NCBI RefSeq assembly: GCF_029968035.1
Contig: NZ_JASCIQ010000003.1
Location: 186,001 to 250,000 of the forward strand
DNA length: 64,000 bases
Direction of reading: 5' to 3'
Origin: Streptomyces cavernicola
Lineage (GTDB): Bacteria > Actinomycetota > Actinomycetes > Streptomycetales > Streptomycetaceae
The notes under the pieces are model-generated. The model was not told the DNA's origin and ran no database searches. It worked only from the letters and a program-made list of their open reading frames with translations. The stretch's first letter is position 1, and each line of letters starts with the position of its first letter. A program made the translations under genes and the position numbers. Below are positions 1 to 8,447 of the stretch, piece after piece.

Positions 1-1
1 G

Positions 2-1099
2 CACGTCTTCGGGCGGCTGGTGCAGATCGCCCCGATGCTGGCGCCGATCAAGCTCGGCCACGTGCCGGACATCAAGAACCTCACCGACGAACTGGCCTCG
101 TTCCGGCCGACGTTGATCCTCGGCGTACCGCGCGTCTTCGAGAAGGTCTACAACTCGGCGCGGGCCAAGGCGCAGGCCGACGGCAAGGGCAAGATCTTCG
201 ACAAGGCCGCGGACACGGCGATCGCGTACAGCCGTGCGCTCGACACGCCTTCGGGCCCGTCGCTCGGCCTGAAGCTCAAGTACAAGACGTTCGACAAGCT
301 GGTCTACAGCAAGCTGCGGGCGGTCCTCGGCGGCCGTGGCGAGGCGGCGATCTCCGGCGGCGCCCCGCTCGGCGAGCGCCTCGGCCACTTCTTCCGCGGC
401 ATCGGCTTCACGGTCCTGGAGGGCTACGGCCTCACCGAGTCCTGTGCGGCCACCACGTTCAACCCGCACGACCGGCAGAAGATCGGCACGGTCGGCCAGC
501 CGCTGCCCGGCTCGGTGGTGCGGATCGCGGACGACGGCGAGGTGCTGCTGCACGGCGAGCACCTGTTCAAGGAGTACTGGAACAACCCGGGCGCGACCGA
601 AGAGGCCCTGTCCGACGGCTGGTTCCACACCGGTGACATCGGCACGCTCGACGAGGACGGCTACCTCGCGATCACCGGCCGCAAGAAGGAGATCATCGTC
701 ACGGCCGGCGGCAAGAACGTCGCGCCCGCGGTGATCGAGGACCGCATCCGGGCGCACGCCCTGGTCGCCGAGTGCATGGTCGTCGGCGACGGCCGGCCGT
801 TCGTGGGCGCCCTGGTCACGCTCGACGAGGAGTTCATCGGCCGCTGGGCCGAGGAGCACGGCAAGACCGGCAAGTCGGCGGCCGGGCTGCGCGACGACCC
901 GGAGCTGCTCGCGGCGATCCAGCGTGCCGTGGACGACGGCAACGCGGCCGTGTCCAAGGCCGAGTCGGTCCGTAAGTTCCGCGTCCTGGGCTCGCAGTTC
1001 ACGGAGGAGTCGGGGCACCTGACGCCGTCGCTGAAGCTCAAGCGGAACGTTGTGGCGAAGGATTACGCGGACGAGATCGAGGCCCTCTACCGGGGCTGA
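2..1099 (+). CDS. long-chain fatty-acid--CoA ligase, 3' part (FadD15-like)
   Basis: C-terminal 365 residues of an AMP-forming acyl-CoA synthetase whose start lies before the window; the frame is open from base 2. It activates long-chain fatty acids to acyl-CoA through an acyl-adenylate. Visible family motifs are the YGLTES segment (A5), HTGDIG (A7), the GRKKEIIVTAGGKN stretch (A8) and, near the end, the SLKLKRN segment holding the catalytic A10 lysine. Long-chain (FadD15-type) rather than acetyl/propionyl specificity is inferred from overall resemblance and from the adjacent PimB-like gene, the same pairing as Rv2187-Rv2188c in M. tuberculosis. It converges on the mannosyltransferase, with a long stem-loop between the two. 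Confidence 0.93.
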   Translation, partial: HVFGRLVQIAPMLAPIKLGHVPDIKNLTDELASFRPTLILGVPRVFEKVYNSARAKAQADGKGKIFDKAADTAIAYSRALDTPSGPSLGLKLKYKTFDKLVYSKLRAVLGGRGEAAISGGAPLGERLGHFFRGIGFTVLEGYGLTESCAATTFNPHDRQKIGTVGQPLPGSVVRIADDGEVLLHGEHLFKEYWNNPGATEEALSDGWFHTGDIGTLDEDGYLAITGRKKEIIVTAGGKNVAPAVIEDRIRAHALVAECMVVGDGRPFVGALVTLDEEFIGRWAEEHGKTGKSAAGLRDDPELLAAIQRAVDDGNAAVSKAESVRKFRVLGSQFTEESGHLTPSLKLKRNVVAKDYADEIEALYRG

Positions 1100-1172
1100 G
1101 CCCCGGCCCCCTCCTGCACGCCCACTCGCCGTGGGCCCTGCGGCTGTCTCGCGGCTTACAGCGCCGCTGTGC

Positions 1173-1285
1173 CTGGTCGCGCAGTTCCCCGCGCCCCTGA
1201 AGGCATGCGGCTTCGCCGCTGCCTTCCCCGATGAGATGCCGCACGCAGTGCGCATCTCAAGGGGCGCGGGGAACTGCGCGACCAG
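1173..1285. repeat. inverted pair of the dispersed GC-rich element; long stem-loop between convergent genes
   Basis: Positions 1173-1198 and 1260-1285 are perfect 26-nt inverted copies with the core GCGCGGGGAACTGCGCGAC. The loop itself holds smaller dyads: GCGG-CTTCG-CCGC near 1208-1220, AAGGCA/TGCCTT around it, and GAGATG/CATCTC with CGCAC/GTGCG at about 1231-1257. It fills the 239-bp gap between two convergent genes and probably ends transcription from both sides. The same element recurs elsewhere in the window. Confidence 0.8.
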
Positions 1286-1338
1286 CCCCCACCGGCCCGC
1301 AGCCGCGCTACAGACGCCCGGGGGCACCCCAATAGGCG

Positions 1339-2481
1339 CTACAACAGCTCCCGCAACCGCTCCGCGAGGAGATCCCAGCGCCACCTCTCCTCGACCCACG
1401 CCCGCCCCCGCTTCCCCATCCGCTCCCGCAACTCCGGGTCCAGGAGGAGCGTGACGATGCGGTCGGCGGCCTCCGAGGGGGCGCCCCCTCGTACGACCCA
1501 CCCCGTCTCCCCGTCGAGCACCGCGTCCGGCGCGCCGCCCGAGTCGCCCGAGACGACCGGCAGGCCCGTCGCCGAGGCCTCCAGGTAGACGATGCCGAGG
1601 CCCTCCACGTCGAGGCCGCCGCGGCGCGTACGGCAGGGCATGGCGAAGACGTCGCCGGCGCCGTAGTGCGCGGGCAGTTCCTCCCAGGGCACGGCCCCCG
1701 TGAAGCGCACGGAATCGGCCACCCCGGTCTCCGCGGCGAGCTTCCGCAGCTCGGACTCGCACGGGCCTCCGCCGACGATGAGGAGCACCGCGTCCGGCAC
1801 CTTCGCGAGGATCGCGGGCATGGCCTGGATCAGCGTGTCCTGGCCCTTGCGCGGCACGAGCCGCGAGACGCACACCACGACCGGCCGGTCGCTGAGGCCG
1901 AGCCGCGCCCGGATCTCGTCGCCGCCCGAGCCGGGGTGGAAGGTCTTCTCGTCGACGCCCGGCGGGAGTTGCACCATGCGGGCCGCGGCGGCCGGGCTCA
2001 GGGCGCGCGAGATCCGCGAGCGGGTGTACTCGCCGAGGTACGTGATCGTGTCGGTGGACTCCCCGATCCGCCCCAACAGGCCGCGCGCCACCGGGAGTTG
2101 TGCCCAGCCCGCCTCGTGCCCGTGCGTCGTGGCGACCAGGCGCTCCGCCCCGGCCCTGCGCAGCGCGGGCGCCATCAGGCCGAGCGGCGCGGCCGCCCCG
2201 AACCACACCGACGTACAGCCGTGCTCCTTGAGCAGACCGGCCGCGCGGCGGGTGACGCGCGGGGTCGGAAGCAGCATCGTCGTGCGGTCCCGTACGACGG
2301 TGAAGGGCTGCTCGGCGTCGAAGGCGGCGGTGGCCTCGACGCCCTCGCGGCCGCGCTTCCAGGTGGAGGCGTAGACGACGAGCCGGTCCGGGTCCAGGCG
2401 CAGCGCCATGTTGTGCAGGAAGGCCTGGATGCCGCCGGGGCGCGGCGGGAAGTCGTTGGTGACGATGAGGGTCTTGTGCAT
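1339..2481 (-). CDS. GT4 glycosyltransferase, PimB-like mannosyltransferase
   Basis: 380-residue family 4 glycosyltransferase. The N-terminal FPPRPGGIQAF segment is the usual acceptor-domain GGIQ motif, and EGLGIVYLE near the C-terminus is the EX7E nucleotide-sugar motif. It probably transfers mannose from GDP-mannose to a phosphatidylinositol mannoside at the inner membrane face, by analogy with mycobacterial PimB (Rv2188c), which also sits beside FadD15. Substrate is inferred. The ATG at 2481 is preferred over an upstream in-frame codon: TACTGT followed by 8 nt stands directly before it, fitting a leaderless transcript. It diverges from the GT87 gene across 69 bp. Confidence 0.85.
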   Translation of the reverse strand: MHKTLIVTNDFPPRPGGIQAFLHNMALRLDPDRLVVYASTWKRGREGVEATAAFDAEQPFTVVRDRTTMLLPTPRVTRRAAGLLKEHGCTSVWFGAAAPLGLMAPALRRAGAERLVATTHGHEAGWAQLPVARGLLGRIGESTDTITYLGEYTRSRISRALSPAAAARMVQLPPGVDEKTFHPGSGGDEIRARLGLSDRPVVVCVSRLVPRKGQDTLIQAMPAILAKVPDAVLLIVGGGPCESELRKLAAETGVADSVRFTGAVPWEELPAHYGAGDVFAMPCRTRRGGLDVEGLGIVYLEASATGLPVVSGDSGGAPDAVLDGETGWVVRGGAPSEAADRIVTLLLDPELRERMGKRGRAWVEERWRWDLLAERLRELL

Positions 2482-2550
2482 CGCCGCCGACAGTACCGAA
2501 CGGCCGCGCCTCACGCCCCGGCCGATCCCCTCCCGGCATCATGACTCCCC

Positions 2551-3810
2551 GTGCACCTCCGGCCCCCAGGTCGTCTCCTGGCCCTCTGGCTCACCAGCCG
2601 GACGCTGCTTCTGCTCTGCGTCCTGAAGGTGCTCACCGTGCCGGGGCCGGACGTCACCAGCGACGTGGAGGTCATCTACCAGAGCTGGTACGAGATCCTC
2701 CGCGCCGGCACCTTCCCGCTCGACGACGTCACCTGGCAGTACCCGCCCGCCGCCGCGCTCGCCGTGCTCTCCCCCGGCCTGCTGCCGTTCCTGGACTACC
2801 CGACCGCGTTCTTCACGCTGTGCTGCCTCTGCGACGCGGCGGTCCTCGCCCTGCTCCGGTACGCGGGCACGCGCCCCGGCCGCCGTACGACGGGGGCGTG
2901 GGCCTGGACGGTGGGCGTGCCGCTGCTCGGGCCGACGGCGTACGCGCGCTACGACCTGATGGTCACGGCCGTCGCCGTCCTCGCGCTGCTCGCGGGCGTA
3001 CGGCACGCGCGCGTGCTCGGCGCTCTCGTCGCCCTCGGTGCCCTGCTCAAGGTCTGGCCCGCGCTGCTGCTCCTCGGAACGCCGCGCGGCCCGGTCACGC
3101 GCCGCGCGTGGCCGGCCGCCGCGGTGACGGCCTGCGTGCTGCTGCTCGCGTTCACCGCGACGATGCCCGGCGCGCTCGCCTTCCTGGACTTCCAGCGCGA
3201 CCGGGGCACCGAGGTGGAGTCGCTCGGCGCCCTCGTCCTGCAGGTCGCGCGCGCCTTCGGCTGGCCGGGCCGGCCGCAGCTCAACTACGGCTCGGTGGAG
3301 TTCCTCGGCCCGTACGTCCCGCTGGTGAGCGCCGCCGCGCAGGCGCTGACCGCCCTTGCCCTCGGCTGGCTGCTGCTCTGGCGGCTGCGGGCGCGCACCT
3401 GGTCGCCGAGCACGCCCTGCGACGCGGCGTTCGCGGCGGTGCTGCTGTTCACGACGACGAGCCGGGTGATCAGCCCGCAGTACCTGCTGTGGCTGGTGGG
3501 GCTCGCGGCCGTCTGCCTCTCGTACGGCGCGGGCCGGATGCGGCGGCCCGCGCTGCTGACCCTGGCCGCGACGGGCGTCACGTTCCTGGAGTTCCCGGTC
3601 TGGTTCTCGCACGTGGTGGAGGGCGACGCGCTCGGCGTCTCGCTGCTCCTGGTCCGCAACGGCCTCCTGGTCGCCGCGACCGTGACCGCGTGCCTCGCCC
3701 TGTGGCGCCGGACGGTGACCGAGGTGCCGCCCGCCGGACCTCACCGGGTGCCCGAACAGCCCGTACGGGACGGGCAGTTGGTCGAGTCACGAGGCGGGGC
3801 CGCGCGGTGA
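2551..3810 (+). CDS. GT87-like polytopic membrane glycosyltransferase
   Basis: 419 residues, GTG start, with about ten hydrophobic segments from residue 8 on and an early loop containing acidic residues (PGPDVTSDVEVIYQ) followed by a WQYPP motif. This pattern is typical of GT-C fold, DUF2029/GT87 polyprenyl-phosphate-mannose-dependent alpha-mannosyltransferases. The neighbouring PimB-like gene fits a role in mannolipid or cell-envelope glycan synthesis. Donor and acceptor cannot be read from sequence. No good ribosome binding site precedes the start; CATCAT lies 8 nt before it, so the mRNA may be leaderless. Confidence 0.75.
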   Translation: MHLRPPGRLLALWLTSRTLLLLCVLKVLTVPGPDVTSDVEVIYQSWYEILRAGTFPLDDVTWQYPPAAALAVLSPGLLPFLDYPTAFFTLCCLCDAAVLALLRYAGTRPGRRTTGAWAWTVGVPLLGPTAYARYDLMVTAVAVLALLAGVRHARVLGALVALGALLKVWPALLLLGTPRGPVTRRAWPAAAVTACVLLLAFTATMPGALAFLDFQRDRGTEVESLGALVLQVARAFGWPGRPQLNYGSVEFLGPYVPLVSAAAQALTALALGWLLLWRLRARTWSPSTPCDAAFAAVLLFTTTSRVISPQYLLWLVGLAAVCLSYGAGRMRRPALLTLAATGVTFLEFPVWFSHVVEGDALGVSLLLVRNGLLVAATVTACLALWRRTVTEVPPAGPHRVPEQPVRDGQLVESRGGAAR

Positions 3811-3813
3811 GGG

Positions 3814-5001
3814 TCAGCCGAGCGCGCGGCGCACGTAGTCCCGCCACTCCCGCGTGAACGCCTCGGGGGTCAGGCCGAACACGTCCTGCAGCGCGCCCGC
3901 CACCGCGCCCGCGCGCCGCGGGTGGGCGCCGACCTTCCGGTAGAAGTCGACGAGCGCCGCCTCGCCGTGCCGCTCGGCGATCATCCGGCAGGCCAGCCAG
4001 CCGCTCTCGTACGCCCGCGCGAGGCGGCCCGCGTCGCCCGCGAAGCCGAACGCCTCGTCGTCCGGCAGCCGCTCCGGGGCCCGGCCGGCCCGCACCGCGC
4101 GGTGCAGTTCGGGCGCCGCCTGCTCGGGCGTGCGGCCCGTGCCGCGGTACCCGACCCAGTCCGCGAAGCCCTCCGAGAGCCACAGCGGGGTGGCGTCCGA
4201 GGTGTGCGCGCGGGTCGCCACATGGGTCGTCTCGTGGGTCAGGACGACCTGCTTGCCCAGGTCGCCGAGCAGGTCGTACGACTCGGGGTTGACGATCACC
4301 CGGTCCGCGGGCGCCTGCCCGTCGCCGCCCGCCTCGCCCGTGGTGACCGCCGCTATCCCCTGGTACGCGGAGGCGGCGGCGCCGAGCAGTCCGGCCATGT
4401 CCTGCGTCGAGTCCGGTACGAGGACCACGACGCGCCCCGGCCAGCCCCTCCCCCACGCGCTCTGCACGGCGGGCACGGCACGGTCGGCGAGGGCCGCGTA
4501 CCGGCGCAGCCGCCGCTCGCCCTGGCCCACGCCGAGGACCAGGCTGCGCTCGCCGCGCACCGCCGTGACCGCGCCCTGTTCCCACAGCTGCTCGCCGGCG
4601 TCGGGGGCGGGCCGTTCGGCGGCGACCTGCCAGCGGCCGTCGCGGTGCGTCAGGTCGAGGGTGCGCCGGACGGTGACCGGGGCCCGGTCGTGGCCCTCGA
4701 TGCGGTAGGCGAGCGCTGCCGTGGCGGTGGCGCCGGCGCGGGTGCGGTCGAGCCGGGTCAGCCGGTACTCCCAGGAGCCGAGCGGGACCTGCGCGAGGTG
4801 GTCGAACTCGTCGTCCGGCCGGCCGGTCGCCGCGTACGCCGCCTCGTCCCGGTCGAGGACGGCCGCCGCGCGCCGCTCCAGCAGATCCTCGACGGCGGCG
4901 GTGGCGGAGTCCTGCGGGGCCGGGGCCGAGCAGGACGTGCCGACGAGGAGCGCGGCGCACAGCGCCCCCGCCGCCCGCACCCACCGCGCCCGACCTGACA
5001 T
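3814..5001 (-). CDS. lipoprotein with gluzincin-type metallopeptidase motif
   Basis: 395 residues. A signal peptide (RWVRAAGALCAALLVGTSC) ends in a plausible lipobox with Cys24, so the product is probably membrane anchored outside the cell. HETTH at residues 256-260 followed by the SEGFADW segment (Glu277) is the HExxH plus downstream Glu arrangement of gluzincin zinc peptidases (peptidase MA-like). The N-terminal part, about residues 30-140, looks like a small NTF2-like or immunity-type alpha/beta domain. Its substrate is unknown. It converges on the GT87 gene with a 3-bp gap. TAACAT and GGAAGG stand just before the ATG. Confidence 0.8.
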   Translation of the reverse strand: MSGRARWVRAAGALCAALLVGTSCSAPAPQDSATAAVEDLLERRAAAVLDRDEAAYAATGRPDDEFDHLAQVPLGSWEYRLTRLDRTRAGATATAALAYRIEGHDRAPVTVRRTLDLTHRDGRWQVAAERPAPDAGEQLWEQGAVTAVRGERSLVLGVGQGERRLRRYAALADRAVPAVQSAWGRGWPGRVVVLVPDSTQDMAGLLGAAASAYQGIAAVTTGEAGGDGQAPADRVIVNPESYDLLGDLGKQVVLTHETTHVATRAHTSDATPLWLSEGFADWVGYRGTGRTPEQAAPELHRAVRAGRAPERLPDDEAFGFAGDAGRLARAYESGWLACRMIAERHGEAALVDFYRKVGAHPRRAGAVAGALQDVFGLTPEAFTREWRDYVRRALG

Positions 5002-5058
5002 CCTTCCGATGTTACGAGGTCGGGGCCCGTACGGATCCAGGGTTGTCGGGGGCGGGGC

Positions 5059-6114
5059 TCAGACCCGGGTGATCCCGGAGATCGGCATCATCCCGACCGG
5101 GTCGTAGCGCACCGAGGCCCCCGGGTAGGGGGCGTGCACGACCTGCCCGCCGCCCATGTACATCCCGATGTGGCTGGCGTCGTCGCGGTACGTCACGAGG
5201 TCGCCGGGCCGGGCCTCGGCGAGGGTGACCTGGCGGCCCGCGCCCCGCTGGGCCTGCGAGGTGCGCGGCAGTCCGACGCCCGCCTGCCCGTACGCCCACT
5301 GGGTCAGGCCTGAACAGTCGAAGCTGCCGGGCCCGTTGGCGCCCCACACGTACGGGCGTCCGACGGCCTGCTTGACCGCGGCGACGGCGGCGGCCGCCCG
5401 GCCCGATGCCGCGGTCCCGGTGAGCTCGGGGACGGTGCCGGAGCCCTCCGCGTAGGCCAGACGGTCCTGCGGCGAAAGGGAGTTGAGCAGCCGCCGGGCC
5501 TCGGCGAGCTTGGCCTCGACCTTACGCTTGTGCCGGGCAACGGTCTTCCTGGACGCCTCCAGGTCGGCCAGCTTGCGCGTCGTCTCGTCGCGTTCCTGGG
5601 CGAGTTCGCGCTGGGCGGTGCGCAGCTTGTCGAGCCGGCGGGCCTGGTGGGCGTTGAGCCGGTCCAGGGCGGAGGACTTGGCGAGGTAGCCGTCGGGGTC
5701 CTCGGACAGCATCAGGGCGAGCGTCGGGTCGAGGCCGGCCGAGCGGTACTGCGCCCCGGCCAGCGAACCGAGCGCGCCCCGCATGGTGTTGATGCGCTCC
5801 TGCCCGCGGGCGACGCCGTCCTTGGCGTGCGCGATCTCGCGGCGCAGCCGGTCGGCCCGCTCGTCCGCCTTGTCGTACGCCTGCGTCGCCCGCTCGGCCT
5901 CCTCGAAGAGGCGGTCGACCTGGGCCTTGGTCCCGGCCGGGGTCGCCCGTGGGTCGGCGGTGGCGGTCGGTGCGGTGAGGGCGGCGGCCGCGGTGGCCGC
6001 GGTGGCCGCTGCCGCGGTCAGCACGGTGGTGGTGCGGGCGCTGCGGTCGCGGCCGAGCCCTGGCCCGAGTCCGAGTCCGAGTCCGAGCTGCGAAGGACGG
6101 CGATGGGACGCCAC
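5059..6114 (-). CDS. secreted NlpC/P60 peptidoglycan endopeptidase (paralogue 1)
   Basis: 351 residues. Signal peptide, long coiled coil (about residues 55-215), then a C-terminal NlpC/P60 domain with catalytic Cys in FDCSGLTQWAY, His in DDASHIGMYMGG and a third His in VVHAPYPG. It should cut the D-Glu to meso/LL-Dpm bond in peptide stems. The start is the GTG of VASHRRPSQ: GGAAGGAG lies 8-15 nt upstream and the next gene has the same start motif (VASHRRPKQ). A hexanucleotide repeat codes for an unusual LGLGLGLG stretch in the signal region. M. tuberculosis has an NlpC/P60 gene (Rv2190c) at the same place. Confidence 0.9.
   Translation of the reverse strand: MASHRRPSQLGLGLGLGPGLGRDRSARTTTVLTAAAATAATAAAALTAPTATADPRATPAGTKAQVDRLFEEAERATQAYDKADERADRLRREIAHAKDGVARGQERINTMRGALGSLAGAQYRSAGLDPTLALMLSEDPDGYLAKSSALDRLNAHQARRLDKLRTAQRELAQERDETTRKLADLEASRKTVARHKRKVEAKLAEARRLLNSLSPQDRLAYAEGSGTVPELTGTAASGRAAAAVAAVKQAVGRPYVWGANGPGSFDCSGLTQWAYGQAGVGLPRTSQAQRGAGRQVTLAEARPGDLVTYRDDASHIGMYMGGGQVVHAPYPGASVRYDPVGMMPISGITRV
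6065..6088. repeat. hexanucleotide microsatellite in the signal-peptide region
   Basis: Four tandem units of CCGAGT (last one CCGAGC) encode alternating Gly-Leu on the minus strand. The paralogous protein next door lacks it. Confidence 0.85.
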
Positions 6115-6436
6115 GGGGTACGTCGCTCCTTCCCGCGCCGCTGCGTCCACCGCCCTCGCGGGCGGCGGATCTGCCGGAGAACAGCGGCGGTCCGGACGTC
6201 CGCCGCGGCCCTCGGGCCACGGCTCCGGTCTGCTGTTCCGCGGCGCGGAGCGGCTCCCGGCGGGTTCCTGCTTCGCGGGCCGGGCCCGGGACTTCGTCCC
6301 GGCCGAAGAGGCCTCCACAGGCGTCACTTCCCGCCCGTCCGGCGGTAGGTCCGCGGCGCTCGCCGACGAACAGCGGGGAAGCTACCAGCAGCCGGGGCGC
6401 GCGAGCGGCGCACCACACTCCCGCCCGAACGCCGAA
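6115..6436 (-). other. GC-rich leader region of NlpC/P60 paralogue 1
   Basis: About 320 bp without a convincing gene. Reading towards the start codon it contains several strong dyads, for example GGGAC-GAA-GTCCC (about 6288-6300) and paired GCGGG/CCCGC tracts, then GAAGCAGGAACCCGC. The frame stays open, so an N-terminal extension to 6327 is possible, but that extension has no secretion features. It may be a structured 5' leader; I do not recognise the ydaO c-di-AMP consensus in it. Confidence 0.35.
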
Positions 6437-6468
6437 GCCCCGCCGTCCACGCAGGTGGACGGCGGGGC
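6437..6468 (-). terminator. terminator of NlpC/P60 paralogue 2
   Basis: Perfect 14-bp stem (GCCCCGCCGTCCAC and its complement) with loop GCAG, about 100 nt after the stop codon. Confidence 0.8.
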
Positions 6469-6565
6469 GCCGGGTCGGCACAAGATCGGTGAATTCGCCC
6501 GTTCGGAGGGCATGTTGGGGCCTGCCGAAGCCCCGGTGATCCGTTTCCGGACGCGTCAGAACGCG

Positions 6566-7591
6566 TCAGATACGTACGCCGAACATGAACGGCATGTTGT
6601 CGATCGACTCGTAGCGCACGGCGGCACCCGGCTTCGGGGCGTGCAGTATCTGGCCGTTGCCCGCGTAGAAGCCGACGTGGTGCAGGTCGTCGTAGAAGAT
6701 CACCAGGTCGCCGGGCTTGAGCTCGCCGCGGCCGAGCCGGGTGCCGGCGTTGGCCTGGTCCTGCGAGATGCGCGGGATGGAGACGCCGGCCTGCGAGAAC
6801 GACCACTGGGTCAGGCCCGAGCAGTCGAAGGAGCTGGGTCCGGTGGCGCCGTAGACGTACGGCGAACCGATCCTGGTCTTCGCGGCGTTGAGGGCGGCGG
6901 CGCCACGGCCCGAGACGGGCGCTTCGTCCCCGAGGTCGGCGCGGTCACCGGCGTCGCGGCTCGCGCGCTCCTCCTCGGCGGCGAGCGCGGCGCGCTCCTT
7001 CGCGGTGAGGGTGTTGAGAAGCTTCTGGGCCTTGCCGAGCTTGGCCTGGACTTCCTTCTTCTTCTCTCCCAGTTCCTTACGGGTGTCCTCCAGGTCCTTG
7101 AGCTTGCCGGAGGCCTCGGCGCGCTGCTGCGCGAGGGTCCGCTGCTTCGCCTGGATCTTCTGGAGGGCGTCGGCCTGCTTGCTCGTCAACTGGTCGAGCG
7201 AGGAGGCCTTGTCGAGATAGGAGTCCGGGTCGGACGAGAGGAAGAGCTGCACGGAGGGGTCGATGCCACCGGAGCGGTACTGCGCGCTGGCCAGCGAACC
7301 CACGCCGGAGCGCAGTTCGTTGAGCTCGTCCTGGCCGCGGGCCACCTTGTCCTGCAGGTCGTCGATCTGCTCTTCGAGCTTGTCCTGCTGCTCACGGGCG
7401 CCGTTGTACTTCTCGGTCGCCTGCTCGGCCTCTTCGTAGAGCTTGTCGACCTCTGCCTTGACTTCCTTCTTGCTCGGCTTCGGGTCGGCCTGAGCGGCCT
7501 GCGAGGTGAGAGCGACGGCGGCTGCGGCGGTCGCGGTGAGCACGGTCACGCGCGCGCGGCTCGGCTGCTTGGGTCGACGGTGGGACGCCAC
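6566..7591 (-). CDS. secreted NlpC/P60 peptidoglycan endopeptidase (paralogue 2)
   Basis: 341 residues with the same plan as its neighbour: cleavable signal peptide (VTVLTATAAAAVALTSQAAQA), Lys/Glu-rich coiled coil of about 150 residues, and a C-terminal NlpC/P60 domain with FDCSGLTQWSF (Cys), LHHVGFYAGNG (His) and ILHAPKPG (His). It probably trims peptidoglycan during growth or division. GTG start of VASHRRPKQ, preceded by GAAGGAG. The two copies look like an old tandem duplication; this one has its own promoter and terminator, so the two are not one operon. Its coiled coil is more charged than that of paralogue 1. Confidence 0.92.
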   Translation of the reverse strand: MASHRRPKQPSRARVTVLTATAAAAVALTSQAAQADPKPSKKEVKAEVDKLYEEAEQATEKYNGAREQQDKLEEQIDDLQDKVARGQDELNELRSGVGSLASAQYRSGGIDPSVQLFLSSDPDSYLDKASSLDQLTSKQADALQKIQAKQRTLAQQRAEASGKLKDLEDTRKELGEKKKEVQAKLGKAQKLLNTLTAKERAALAAEEERASRDAGDRADLGDEAPVSGRGAAALNAAKTRIGSPYVYGATGPSSFDCSGLTQWSFSQAGVSIPRISQDQANAGTRLGRGELKPGDLVIFYDDLHHVGFYAGNGQILHAPKPGAAVRYESIDNMPFMFGVRI

Positions 7592-7628
7592 GGGGGCGGC
7601 TCCTTCTTCCTCCAGCCGCCTACCGATC

Positions 7629-7653
7629 GCGGTGGGCGGGACCCCCACCGCCA
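7629..7653 (-). other. 5' leader hairpin
   Basis: GGTGGG and CCCACC arms form a hairpin in the predicted mRNA leader, about 38-62 nt before the GTG at 7591. Confidence 0.45.
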
Positions 7654-7693
7654 CTCCTGATGAGTGATCAACCGAGCGGAGGTTCGAAGCCAG

Positions 7694-7723
7694 ACACTAA
7701 GTGACCTCATCGTGATCGTTCAA
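7694..7723 (-). promoter_or_regulatory. putative housekeeping-type promoter of NlpC/P60 paralogue 2
   Basis: Minus strand TTGAAC (7723-7718), 18-nt spacer, TAGTGT (7699-7694). This predicts a leader of about 95 nt. The surrounding DNA is clearly less GC-rich than the coding regions. Confidence 0.5.
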
Positions 7724-7790
7724 ATCCTGCCGAGGAAAATCTCGGCCGAGGGCGGGATTCTTTACTCTCAACGCACATGCGGTGATGGGT

Positions 7791-7825
7791 ATTTGACGCG
7801 GTGTAGCGCCAAGGTCACGTCAAAT
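7791..7825. promoter_or_regulatory. inverted repeat ATTTGACG-N19-CGTCAAAT
   Basis: Perfect 8-bp arms 19 nt apart, about 70 bp upstream of the predicted promoter of the NlpC gene. Each arm also reads TTGACG, so it could be an operator or a pair of divergent -35 elements. Confidence 0.45.
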
Positions 7826-7988
7826 CGGGCATTCGGCGCAGGAGTTGCCTTGTTCCTCGAATGCCGCGAGCGGGTACGTACAGAAGGTGAACGCCACATG
7901 CACCGCGGGCGCTTTGTCCCCTCCCCGCCCCTTCCCGAATCCGGGGCTTTGCCCCGGACCCCGGCTGTTGGTCGGCTTTCCCTCCGCC

Positions 7989-8435
7989 GTGGCTGATCGC
8001 GCAGTTGCCCGCGCCCCTGAACAACCAGCCCCTCCGAGAGCAGACCCCCACCAGGGGCGCGGGGCAGTGACAAAGGTGGCTGCACCGCGTGCGCGCACCC
8101 AGGGCCACAACGGGGCGGGGCGAAGCCCCGGACAGGGGCGCGGGGCTGTGACATTTGCGGCTCCGCCGCGTGGGCGCGACCGGCCACGACGGCGCGGCAG
8201 CCGAAAAGCAACCGGGGCGGGGGGGCGAAGCCCCGGACAGGGGCGCGGGGAACTGCGCGACCGGCCACCACGGCGCGGGCAGCCGAAAAGCAACCGGGGC
8301 GGGGGGCGAAGCCCCGTCAGGGGCGCGGGGAACTGCGCGACCGGCCACCACGGCGCGGGCAGCCGAAGAACAACCGGGATCCGGGGCGAAGCCCCGGACG
8401 GGGCCCGGGGGCGCAACCCCGGCGCCGCCCGCTGA
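7989..8435. repeat. cluster of dispersed GC-rich elements
   Basis: At least five copies, whole or partial, of the element seen at 1.2, 16.8 and 61.8 kb. One is in inverse orientation (about 7993-8022). Forward copies start near 8052, 8129, 8240 and 8317; the last two carry the full GCGGGGAACTGCGCGAC core plus a GGCCACCACGGCGCG tail and GGGGCGAAGCCCC hairpins. Open frames here arise from the repeats. No gene is supported between 7592 and 8447. Confidence 0.8.
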
Positions 8436-8447
8436 GGTCGACGGAAC

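Noticed and set aside
7600..7740. ydaO-type c-di-AMP riboswitch before NlpC/P60
   Set aside because: I looked for the conserved elements of this class on the minus strand and did not find them.
7989..8435. CRISPR-like array
   Set aside because: Unequal spacing, no constant spacer length, elements found elsewhere singly, no cas genes.
7845..8435. 196-residue gene in the repeat cluster
   Set aside because: All frames here arise from GC-rich repeats; no start signal and repetitive product.
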